A stretch of DNA of 64,000 bases from Eucommia ulmoides (taxonomy: Eukaryota > Streptophyta > Magnoliopsida > Garryales > Eucommiaceae): assembly GCA_016647705.1 (NCBI GenBank), contig CM028339.1, forward strand, positions 24,901,803 through 24,965,802, given 5' to 3'. Shown in pieces: positions 1-9,884 of the stretch. Positions within the stretch are counted from its first letter, which is position 1. Each line of letters starts with the position of its first letter. Position numbers and translations under genes: made by a program. Below the pieces are notes generated by a model, which saw only the letters and a program-made list of their open reading frames with translations, searched no databases and had not been told where the DNA came from.

Positions 1-483
1 CACATATTTATAAATATATTTGTTAATCCCTTCACAACCCATGTTTAACAATGGCCATAACCGCATTTACAAATAAAGAACGAGCTAAACATGCTCACAA
101 TATCTTAAGTTAAAGAAATAAGGGAAAAAATCGAAAAACTTAGCCTCGTCCGAAGATTTGTTGCTAAGGACCGTTCAACGATTGCTCTATCGTCTTCCTC
201 CACTTCAGGATGTGATCTCTCCTTCTAAAACTTCTCTACATATCCTATACTAAGCCCTGAAGGGGCCAGATAGTCCAAGAGGAGAAAAGCGGTATAAGAC
301 CCAAAATTTTCGCGAACGCATAATCATTAGTTGCATTTTAGAACATTTAGAAAATAACGGGGTAGAATGTGTCATTTATTATTTAATTAGGGTTAATTAG
401 TAATTTTGAATTGGGGTTAAACAATAACTTAAAGGAAGTTTAGGGGAGATTTATGTAGTTAAAACTAAAATAAATAGTAATAA

Positions 484-1075
484 TACACACACACACACAC
501 ACACACACATACCGTTTGGGGATAAGATCAGAGAAAAAAAATAATTACCAAACTCGAACAAACATGGCAAGCAGAAGATCAAAGTAATCCATTTATTTCA
601 TGCATATATATTCGCGCATACACTGAGTAGAGAGGAGGAAAAACAGGAAATCGAAGAGAGAGAGAGAGAGGTTAGCCGGTCAGTGTGCTCAACGGCGGTG
701 TGTCTGTTCGTCCGGTGTAGGTGGTTATCGCCGGTGAAGTGGTGTGCAGACAGTGTGGGTGGGTATATGATCGAACATGTATGTGTATGTATGGATCGTA
801 TGAGTGATCGTCGTGGGATCGTTGTCGTTCGTCCGACGGCCGTGTGTGTGTGTATGTATGGTTTGCTCAACGACCCCTGTGTGTGGGTTCTGGTCTGTTC
901 AGTCACCAACGAGCACGTGTTGGTGTGTGCTGCTCTGTGTGTGTATGATCCAACGGTGTGTGTGTTGATCGGCCGGTGGGTGTGTCATCGGTGGAGGAGG
1001 CGTCGTCCGTCGGCGATGCATTTGGCTCATTGTCAAATGTGACTAGGTGTGTATGTGTTGTGGGGTGTGTGTGTG
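484..1075. repeat. CA/TG-rich low-complexity segment with (AC)n tract
   Basis: An (AC)n run at about 485-509 is followed by a GA run (656-669) and by several hundred bases rich in GTGTGTGT with interspersed unique sequence. The same segment, inverted, lies at 26500-27050 in the second copy of the family. The bias suppresses stop codons on both strands and produces overlapping open frames rich in His-Thr or Val-Cys, which I do not regard as genes. Confidence 0.75.
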
Positions 1076-1929
1076 TGTGCTCTGGTCGTTGAGAAATGGC
1101 GACGAGGGAGATCGCCGGAGTTAAGGAGAAAAGAGAGAGGAAACGATTGGCTGAACCTGTAACATAAAGCAGAAAAGATAACCATTGCCGCGGCGGTGAA
1201 GATCTAGTGAAGCTGAATAAGAATAAGGGCGTTCGCCGCGACGGTGAGGTGACGGCTGCGGCAGTAAGGCCCAGCAACCAAAACAAAAAAACAGGAAAGA
1301 AAATCAAAATCCAAAATTCAACTTCTCGACCTACGAGCGATTCGGAAACAAGTAAGATTTTAATCTGGCATTATTTTCGTTAAATTAGATTGTTAGTATT
1401 AAAAGTTTCGCAATCGTAATAGTAATTTTCGTAATTCAAGTAATAATTTTATTAATCGCCAATTCTAAATAAATTGGTACAGTAAACATTAACGAAGCAA
1501 AACGGATAAAATAATAATTTCTCACAATAAAATTTGGGGCCTGTATTTCACGTTAGGGTATTTTAAATAAAATATTAATTTAGGTTGTATCGCTATTAGG
1601 TTCGCAGGCGCCAGATTCTCGATAGGGTTTAGACGGTGATAGTTTTGCAGTGCGAAAAATCGAGATGAGTGTACTGTCTTCTATATAAATTTACAAATTT
1701 TAATTTGATATAAATTGTGAAAAATCTGTTTATTTAAGAATGAATGATTTTGCGATGGATTCTGATTGAGTTGGTTTTAAAGGGGAAAAAAATGATATTT
1801 CCTTTATCAAATTAGTTTTAAAGGTAGAAGATGATTTAGGATCAAATTGGTTTTAAAGGTGGAAAACGATTGCTGAATCAAGTTGGTTTTAAAGGTGGAG
1901 GACGATTTTTAGTCTGACTATGCTATAGT

Positions 1930-2370
1930 TTTGATCCCGTCGGGAGGGTATATCATATGGGATGGTTTTGACCTGTTAGGAGGGCACGTCCTACAGATGG
2001 TTGATTATATTATGATATATTCGGAAGATTAGTCTAGCGGGTGGTTGTGGATATTATAACCTGTCAGGAGGATTAGTCCGGTAGGTGGTTGTTGACATTA
2101 TAACCTGTCGGGAGTGCCAGTCCTATAGGTGGTTGATTATAATATGACCTGTCCGAAGGGTTGTTTATATTATGACATGTCCGGAGGGTTAGTCTGGCAG
2201 GTGGTTGTTGATATTATGACCTGTCCGGAGGGTTAGTCTGGCAGGTGGTTGTTTATATTATGACATATCCGGAAGATTAGTCCGGCAGGTGGTTGTTGAT
2301 ATTATGACCTGTCAGGAGGATTAGTCCTGCAGATGGTTGATTGACCCGTCAGGAGTGCAAAACCTGCGAG
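1930..2370. repeat. Minisatellite of about 58-bp units inside the solo LTR
   Basis: About eight imperfect units, each containing a CCTGTC(A/C)GGAGG core, a (C/T)AGGTGGTTG box and a TATTATGA spacer. The second copy of this LTR family has a shorter array of about 30-bp units (ATCCCTTACGGGAAGAA type) at 25560-25690 in the equivalent place, so copy number and unit length vary between copies. Confidence 0.85.
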
Positions 2371-3574
2371 TGGTACGGTACCGTTGTAATTCCCGATCGT
2401 GAGGTAAAAACGATCTTATGCCTAGTGGAAGAGGAGGTGTAGTGTATTTCATTATACATTAAAATATTTGGTCTGGTTGATTTAAAACATTTTGATTGAT
2501 AGGTTTAAAATATTTGGATTGGTGGATTTAAAAATATTTCAATTGGTGGATTTAAAATGTTTGGGTATGGTTTATTTAAAATGCTTGAAGGGGTTGACCT
2601 AAAATATTTGAGTTGGGGGTTAATTATATTTCCTCATTTCATTAGTGGTAGTGGAATTGGATTTTCAACATAGTATGCGGTTATATCATTACATTTTCAA
2701 ATATGGTGTTTAACACTTCAATTTGTTTTAAGTATATTAGCTCATTACATTGGTGACAATAGGACTAGATTTTCAACTTGGTATGTAATTATAAATTATT
2801 ATATTTTGAAAGTTGGTATTTAACAATTGTAATTGATCCATTAAATATTTTTATTATGAAGACAGTACACCGATAAAAGATTTTTGGTTTTAGGTACCAC
2901 GACTAGGAATTGATCCACTACTGACACTAGGTAGAGTCTGGTGGTAGTGTCATTTTGGAGGTGAGCCGGTCGAACGTGAACTGTGGAAAGTTCAAGTATT
3001 TTTGGAAAAAATAATATTTACAGTAGCACGTGTATTTATGTTTATCTGTTTGTATTAGTTGATTTGGACGGGTAATGTCATGTCGACGACACGCTCGGCC
3101 TCGAGTGATGGGTGCCCTGGGTGGGACGTGACAAGAGGAGTGGATATTTATAGGCAAAATATCTCAAAAATATATAATAAATATCCTAGGTTGTGCAGAG
3201 GTCACCGCCTAGGCGGTGAGTAGGTCGGTTGGTTGATCGCCGCGGCGGTGAAGACAACGGTGGATTTGGTTTGACATTCTGCAGTTTCACCGCCTAGGCG
3301 GTGAGCATTCAGCAAAAGTTGGTCATTCTCTGCATTTTCACCGCCGCGGCAGTGGGCTTCTTTCAGAATATTATCGCCTTCCTAGTTTTTCCACCGTTCT
3401 TCGACCGTTTTCGGTTCGATCTCATCGTTTTCGCTTCAGTTTCCTATCTTTTTGAATACACCTGATTTATACAAAACGTATAAAAACTAATTAAAACATA
3501 ATAAAATAAATATAAAAACTACTCTAAAACTAACAAAAACTGTTTGAAAATATGTAGGTAGATTACACCTATCA

Positions 3575-5494
3575 AATACCCCCAAACTTGGAATTTTGCT
3601 AGTTTTCGAGCAAAACACACACACGAAAATGAAAAACACAACTAAATGAAATAACAAACAACCTAAAACAATCTAAATATAATGACATGCGAGTTTTAAA
3701 TTCTTCTAACGGAAAAGTCATTTTTTCTCTCAACAACCGCCAGTCATATCGAGTTCAGGCGGTAAAACACATCATGTGGTTCTAGAATTTTGACATACAA
3801 TAATGGTGAACGTCATTCTAGATCCTATAAATGTGTTAGTGCGAGACTCAATAATATAACTATACAACGACCGGATTGGATTATCCCCCCAACGAAACTT
3901 ATGACTTAGACCGTGAAGGACTAAGATTTACATAAGCCTGATTGGGGTCTACTCTCCACTAATGTAGGTTAAGTAGTTCATAAAGATCAGAAGGACTTGG
4001 TTCGGTTTTGGAATATTTGGCCAAAGGTATTTCGGAATTGAAAACGGGTTAACGTTGTTAACTTAATGTTACCCAAGGCTTAACACTTGGCATATTCACT
4101 ATAGAACCCCCATAGAAATATTGGAAATAATCTCGAACAAACGTTTAAGACCGATGTACTCACTTGTCAAAAGAAACGTAAAATTATTTTTTATTTTTTA
4201 TTTTTATTTTTTAATTAACCACACCCCCAAACTTATTCGATTAGTATGATTTTACGGGTGTGGTTAAAACGAAAGAAAAACGACAAGTGAGTACTCAAAT
4301 ACTGAACTCTTCCGAAGTTCGCCCTAAACCCAACCGCTCACAGCAAGTAGCATTTGCAATTGCTAGCTTGATTCACTCAATTGTGCCTTTAAATTCAGCG
4401 ATTAAGGTTTGGAAAAAGATCAATTAGCCAGGGTATGTGTTTATGTGTTCAGAATTGAAATTGGCATTTAGGTTTCGATAGGGTAACAAGGGATAATCAA
4501 GTTACAAGGTAGGCTTCAAAGGCTCAAGCAATAAAAAGAATGCCTAAATCACGTCTCTTGAACTACCTCGCCTAGGATTTCGCCTCAAGCTTCCCCTCAA
4601 TTAGGTTCTAAAATCCTTAATTTTCATGAGTTTGGCTAATCGATAATCGTCCTCAAATAAATTGAATAACTATACATTGAGTCTATGTGCTCGTGCAAAT
4701 TAGGATCTACAATAATTTTCACCAAAACGCATTGTCAAGCACACAGAACACACATGCATGGGTATTACCCTTGACTTCGAAAACAACCAAGGGTAATCTC
4801 ATCATCGGGTAACAACTCAGATGAACGCAAAACTCAACATACAAACAACAATACAAAAACATAAACACATTCTAACCTAAACACACATGCACACGGAAAA
4901 ACAATAACACATTTAACATAATATACTACACATCACTTCTAAACTTAAAGCAGACAGTGTTCTCAGCGGCCCAATCATCATTCTCAATATATGAAATTAA
5001 AGCATGCTGACGAATAGGGTTTAAAACACGTACCTGGCAGGCGAGAGAATCTCGCCTCTGAATAAATTCGGCTGTGACGGATTTAATTTATTTGACCTTG
5101 GGTTGCCTCCCAAGAAGCGTGGTTTAATGTCCTCGGCCTGACATTTTCAGAACGCCCTCAATCTTGGCGAGATTTTACTTTGTTCAGCTTGATCTTTCAA
5201 CGAAATGCCTCACCAGTTTATGTGTGTGGCCCCGCACGATAAACGACTTGGAATCCTGTCGAAAGGGATGCATCAATACTTGTCGATCTAACATCAGCAA
5301 GTACCTTGCATAAGAAACAAAAACAAAACTACAAACGAAAATTATATACAAAAGAAATACCTAAAGTAAAATCGGGTTATTTACTCACAATATCAATAAT
5401 AAACGACAAATACAATTCCTGGCAATGTCATCAAAAACTTGGTGACGACTGCCGAAAATTAAATTTTCTCAACCAATCCCCGACAATGGCGCCA
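3575..5494 (-). other. Internal region of the gypsy element: PPT, untranslated sequence and PBS
   Basis: The minus-strand polypurine tract AAGTTTGGGGGTATT sits directly before the 3' LTR (3575-3591). The PBS lies at 5477-5494, next to the 5' LTR. Between them I see untranslated-type sequence only. A short frame at 5306-5512 runs through the PBS and has no family resemblance. Confidence 0.75.
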
Positions 5495-5500
5495 AAAACT

Positions 5501-6922
5501 TATACGGCGTAGCGTTCGTTATGCGTTCACGTATTGACTACTCACAAGTGTACGAGGTCAAAGTTTTAGTATAATGTAATCTTAAAATATCGAGTATCGT
5601 ATTCACAGGGATTGGTGTCGTTATTATCAAGTACTATAAGTGTCATGACCTAACTTTATCTAGGCGACAAAAAATATAAATAATTAATTAAACTAAACTA
5701 ATATAACCTAAATTATCTATACTAATATATTAATATGTTTTAGGGGAAAGAATTATCTAGGGATTAACGTGGTTTACAAATACGCGTTCGATCTCGATTG
5801 ACTTACGTTTACGGTGTTCGACCTATTTGACAATCTCGGTATCTAAAACTCATCCGCCACCTCTCTCAAGTGTAAGATGGGGGATATAATGCAACTTCAT
5901 GTCAACGTATAAGTCCCCCTCAATTTGTTAATGACCCTAGGTAGCGTGAGTCTCGCCCCAATGTCATTGATTGCACACAATCCAACTCTCGACCAAATTG
6001 TTAGATCGTGCGTTGTGTTTACCCTATCGACAACCTCAATTCTAAAACTCCACCGCCAACTCTCCTGAGTGTAAGACGGGAGAATACATGACTTCGAGTC
6101 AATGAAGAAGTCCCCCTCAACGTCTTAACGACCCTAGGTCATGTGAGTCTTGCCCCAATGTTATCGATTGTCCACAATTCAACTCCCGACCGGGTTATTG
6201 GATCGTGGCATTTGTTTACCCTAATTCGAATCCACGGTTTCTCAAACCCTATATTCTCCATGTATCTATCTAAGCATAATAAACAAACAATACGATAAAT
6301 ACAATCAAACTACGAAGAAAAAACATAAACGCAACACCGAAATCATCCGAATCACATATTTATAAATATATTCGTTAATCCCTATACAATCCATGTTTAA
6401 CTACGGCCATAACCACATTTACAAATAAAGAACGAGCTAAACATGCTCACGATATCCTAAGTTAAAGAAATAAGATAAGAAATCGAAGAACTTAGCCTTG
6501 TCCAAAGATTTGTCGCTAAGAACCATTCAACGATTGCTCCGCCGTCTTCTTCCACTTTGGGATGTGAGCTCTCCTTCTAAAACTCCTCTACATATCCTAT
6601 ACTAATCCCTAAAGGGGCTCCATGGTTTGACATTCTGCAGTTTCACCGCCTAGGCGGAATACGTTTAGCATTCTCTGCATTATCACCGCCGCGGCGGTGG
6701 GCTTCTTTCAGAATATTGCCGCTTTGCTTATTTTTCTACCATTCTTAGACCGTTTTTGGTTTGATCTCATCGTTTTCGCTCCAATTTTCTATCTTTTCAC
6801 CCCACACACTTGATTTATACAAAAAGTATAAAAGCTAATTAAAATATAATAAAATAAATATAAAAACTACTCTAAAACTAACAAAACCGGTTTGAAAATA
6901 TGTAGGTAGATCACACATATCA
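5501..6922 (-). repeat. 5' LTR of the gypsy element at 1-6922
   Basis: The LTR is about 1.42 kb. Its minus-strand 5' end reads TGATATGTGTGATCTACC, and it ends close to 5501 beside the PBS; the exact base at the PBS side is uncertain. It aligns over its length with the solo LTRs at 16031-17450 (same orientation) and 49447-50766 (opposite orientation). It holds two internal near-duplicates around 5800-6000 and 6000-6240 that share a CTCCCGACC-type stretch and the TAAGACGGG box. Confidence 0.8.
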
Positions 6923-7354
6923 TGGTGGTAGAAGAAGAATGAAGGGTAAGGGGCTGACATTGGTTGTTAGTGGTGGTGGGTTATTGATTACCACCGCCAC
7001 GAGCCATGATGTTAGTGGCGGTGGGTTGAAATTAGTAGCAGTTTTGTTGTTCTTTAGCAGTGGATCTGCTAGATTTCAACAATTTCATCTGATATCATAT
7101 TAGAAGATAAAAATTGGAGAAAAGTTGAATGGAAATTGAATTCTCATTGATTTTCAATTACAAAGAACCATCTATTTATAGGCATATGAAAAACTAAATT
7201 AACAAACTTCAACAAGTTGTAACAAGCTAACAAACTCTTCATCTAGAAAGAATAGAAGTTTCTATGGAAGATGCTCTCTCAAATTCTAATACATCAAATT
7301 CTTCCTTTTGTGCTTGATTTTTTCTCCAACATGGGCTAATCCATAGTGTACCGT
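6923..7354 (-). mobile_element. Ty1/copia LTR-end and PBS remnant
   Basis: Read on the minus strand, a TATAAATAGATGG TATA-like box (about 7171-7183) is followed by a stretch ending in ATGATATCAGATGAAAT (about 7086-7102), similar to the TGGTATCAGA primer-binding site of copia elements. A GGTGGT-rich leader follows down to 6923. No coding was recognised. This is an inference from layout; the ends are not defined. Confidence 0.4.
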
Positions 7355-7360
7355 ATAAAT

Positions 7361-8255
7361 ACGAGTTGTTTACATTTCTAATATAAATTTAAAACAAAAT
7401 TACTGAAATAGAACACTTTTCATCTTATTTAAGCAAGTAGTGCTACCCGGGGTTTGGATCCCTAGGTTTGTGGGGCCGGCGAACCCCGGGTATACCAATT
7501 TTTTTTTTGGTATACGTGCTTTATACCTGGGGTACCGAACCCCGGGTATAACCCCAATTTAAAAAAAAAAAAAAAACATTTTTACCCAAGAAAGTTTTAA
7601 AATTTTCGGCAACTTTAAGCTGATTAACTGTGGTCTATCGATATTTTAAATAAATCTAATTTTTTTGTGCATAAATTAGATTTAAAACACTACATAATGC
7701 TTTTTACAACACTAAAAACGGACAAATGGATGAATTTTAAAAAATCGCCAAAGTTAACCAGACGAGTTGTTTCGATAACAGCGGAATTTTTTTCAGCAAT
7801 TTAGAATTAACAAAAGATTGCATGTTTGTAACAGAAATGAACTAATTTTTTTGTATATAAACTATGTTCATAACACTACATAACAAAACTTAGAACACTA
7901 AAAACACACAAGTTGATGAATTTTAAATAATCGCCAAAGTTGATCAGATGAGTTGTTTCGATGACAATGTAGTTTTTTTGAAACTTTGAGTTAACAAAAA
8001 ATGGTCGTCGATCCGTAACAAAAATGAACCTGATTTTTTTTGCGTACAAACTATGTTTATAATGCTAAATAATAAAATTGAGAATACCAAAAATGGATTA
8101 GTGAATAATTTTTAAATAATGGTTATTATCATAATATTTTATTGCTCTTCAATGTTTCAAAAACACTATATTGCTCTTCAATATTTGGATGGACATAACT
8201 TTGCGATTGATGATCCGTTGGGGGCAATTTATTTTTTTTTAAAATTGGGTCTGAT
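7361..8255 (+). repeat. Left inverted arm of the foldback element
   Basis: Outer GC-rich block at about 7441-7553 with four CCCGGG/CCTGGG boxes, then a poly(A) tract, then three tandem units each with a TTGTTTCGAT(A/G)A box, a TTAACAAAA box and a TTTTTTTGTGTAC-like box. Confidence 0.75.
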
Positions 8256-8449
8256 TTGAGTCATCACCCTGACTTTTGAAGATTTCAATTCTATCAATAG
8301 AACAAGACACACATTCACAACGAAGATTACAAATTTATTCACCCAACACTTCGAATTCAAAATTGAAGATGCAAATAGGCTTTATTTGAAAAAATACTGG
8401 ACCAAACCACCTGTGGCATTTTCCACGCCTAGATCTCGAAAAAATACCT

Positions 8450-9358
8450 GAAATCAAAAAAAAAATCACCCCAAACGGACCATTGAGCGCAAAGTTATGT
8501 CCATCCAAACTTTTTCTATTATTTTACATAAGTTTTTTCTTCTCTCAACACCATATATTCCATTATCCGTTTTTGGTATTCTCGATTTTATTATTTAGCG
8601 TTATGAACATAATTTGTATACAAAAGAATCAGGTTCATTTCTGTTACGGATAGACGACCATTTTTTGTTAACTCAAAGTTTTCAAAAAAATTCCATCGTC
8701 ATCGAAACAACTCGTCTGATCAACTTTGATGATTATTTAAAATTCATCCACTTGTCCGTTTTTAGTATTCTAAATATTGTTATGTAGTGTTATGAACATG
8801 GTTTATATATAAAAAATTTGATTCATTTCTGTTACGGACATGCAATCTTTTGTTAATTCTAAATTGTCGAAAAAAATTTCGCCATTATCGAAACAACTCA
8901 TCTGGTCAAATTTGATGATTTTTTAAAATTCATCCACTTGTCCGTTTTTAGTGTTGTAAAAAGCATTATGTAGTGTTTTGAACCTAATTTATGCACAAAA
9001 AAATTAGATTTATTTAAAATATTGATAGACCACCGTTAATCAGCTTAAAGTTTCCGAAAATTTTAAAAATTTCTTGGGCAAAAACAATTTTTTTTTTTTT
9101 TTTTAAAATTGGGGTTATACCCGGGGTTTGGTACCCCGGGTTCTACATAGAACCCGGGGTACCAAACCCCGGGTATAAAGCACGTATTTATTTATTTATT
9201 TATTTTTTATACCCGGGGTTCCAAACCCCGGGTATACCGCCGGCCCCACAAACCTGGGGATCCGAATCCCGGGTAGCACTACTTACGTAAATAAAATGAA
9301 AAGTGTTCTATTTCTGTAATTTTATTTTAAATTTATATTAGAAATGTAAACAACTCGT
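8450..9358 (-). repeat. Right inverted arm of the foldback element
   Basis: Inverted copy of the left arm. The three tandem units run about 8560-9060 and the GC-rich block lies at about 9116-9280, with the paired GGGGCCGGC/GCCGGCCCC motif recognisable in both arms. Confidence 0.75.
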
Positions 9359-9364
9359 ATAAAT

Positions 9365-9880
9365 TACATCATGCGTTACGACTCTTTTTTTATTTAGCCT
9401 TGATGGCTACTTCTAGGTTCTTTCTACTGGTACCTCATCTACATTTTCTTATCTTGAAGATAATTATTTAAAATCCCAGTCTCTACGATGTTTTGAATCT
9501 CTATCTTTAGATATCTACAAATATTAGTGTTATAACTACGGTCACGATGAAAACTACAGTACTTACCCTTATCTGTATTCTCCGTGTGTGTCAATTTTTG
9601 GTGCACACGTTAATCTTTTGGATGAATTGATTTGAAATAAAATGTATAAAATTGGATTTCTCAAACCTGGGAGAGATGGTTCATAATTTCCTTCATATAT
9701 TTTATCCCCTGACCTGTCATTACTTTTGTAATAACCATATCTGACATCTTTCTGCTACGTGGGTTGATCTTCCTTCTTGTCTTTAAGTTGATTATCTTTA
9801 TTTGATGATGTTTCTTTCCTTTCCATTCACACATATTGAAATTTGTATGTGGCTTTGCTCACTCCATCAGTTCAGTCACG
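9365..9880 (-). mobile_element. Ty3/gypsy gag remnant
   Basis: On the minus strand near 9470-9565 the translation contains KYCSFHRDR followed by CRYLKIEIQ, the conserved YCxFHRDHGHxTxxCxxLKxxIE block of plant gypsy gag proteins (Tat/Ogre and related lineages). Upstream minus-strand sequence (about 9680-9840) is Lys/Arg-rich. The piece is short and broken. It belongs to neither the copia fragment to its right nor the foldback element to its left. Confidence 0.6.
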
Positions 9881-9884
9881 CTTA

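Larger units (their letters stand above)
293..3133 (-). mobile_element. Solo LTR, TGTGACACC family (copy 1, about 2.84 kb)
   Basis: Read on the minus strand the unit starts TGTCACGTCCC and ends GGGTCTTATA. The second copy (18342-27493) starts TGTGACACCC and ends GGGGCTTACA, and the two share order and sequence along their length. The flanks AGCGG (288-292) and AGAGG (3134-3138) are a 5-bp target duplication with one difference. TG...CA-like ends, a 5-bp duplication, length and absence of coding fit a solo LTR. A gypsy chromovirus (Tekay/Del-like) is my guess for the family but is not shown. A MULE-like element is the alternative, since CAAGAGGAG can also be read as a 9-bp repeat at 276-284 and 3132-3140. 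Confidence 0.65.
1..3574 (-). repeat. 3' LTR of the gypsy element at 1-6922, interrupted and cut by the window edge
   Basis: Positions 1-268 match 6354-6620 closely, and 3134-3574 match the end of the right LTR, including the terminal CTATCA. The stretch 293-3133 between them is a nested solo LTR. The LTR carries GC-rich palindromes of the form CACCGCCTAGGCGGTG and CCGCCGCGGCGG near 3205-3355, which recur in every LTR of this family in the window. Confidence 0.8.
1..6922 (-). mobile_element. Ty3/gypsy element (Tat/Athila type), coding-free, left end outside window
   Basis: Seen: a right LTR (5501-6922), a primer-binding site (5477-5494), a 1.9 kb internal segment, a polypurine tract (3575-3591) and a left LTR (1-3574) that runs off the window. 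Read on the minus strand the order is 5' LTR, PBS, internal part, PPT, 3' LTR. The PBS (TGGCGCCATTGTCGGGGA on the minus strand) is the kind used by Athila and Tat/Ogre gypsy elements. The internal part contains a GGGTTGCCTCCCAAGAAGCG-like stretch (5103-5121) that I associate with the untranslated regions of these families. No gag or pol was recognised, so this is a non-autonomous copy. About 28 differences over about 262 aligned LTR bases (roughly 11 percent) make it old. The left LTR carries a nested solo LTR. Confidence 0.8.
7361..9358. mobile_element. Foldback-type element with about 0.9-kb inverted arms
   Basis: The left arm (7361 to about 8255) and right arm (about 8450-9358) are inverted copies along their whole length. 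The outer ends read ACGAGTTGTTTAC and GTAAACAACTCGT. The flanking 6-mer ATAAAT occurs at 7355-7360 and 9359-9364 and looks like the target duplication, although the ATAAATACGAG context allows a shift of a base. Each arm has an outer GC-rich block with repeated ACCCCGGGTATA palindromes and an inner block of three tandem units of about 180 bp. The roughly 195-bp centre carries no recognisable gene. No transposase was seen, so the element is non-autonomous. The superfamily is not decided: long arms and internal tandem units fit foldback or MULE-related elements. Confidence 0.8.

Noticed and set aside
1930-2370. CRISPR-like regular repeats
   Set aside because: Units are imperfect and directly adjacent, without unique spacers, and lie in a plant LTR. 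This is a minisatellite.
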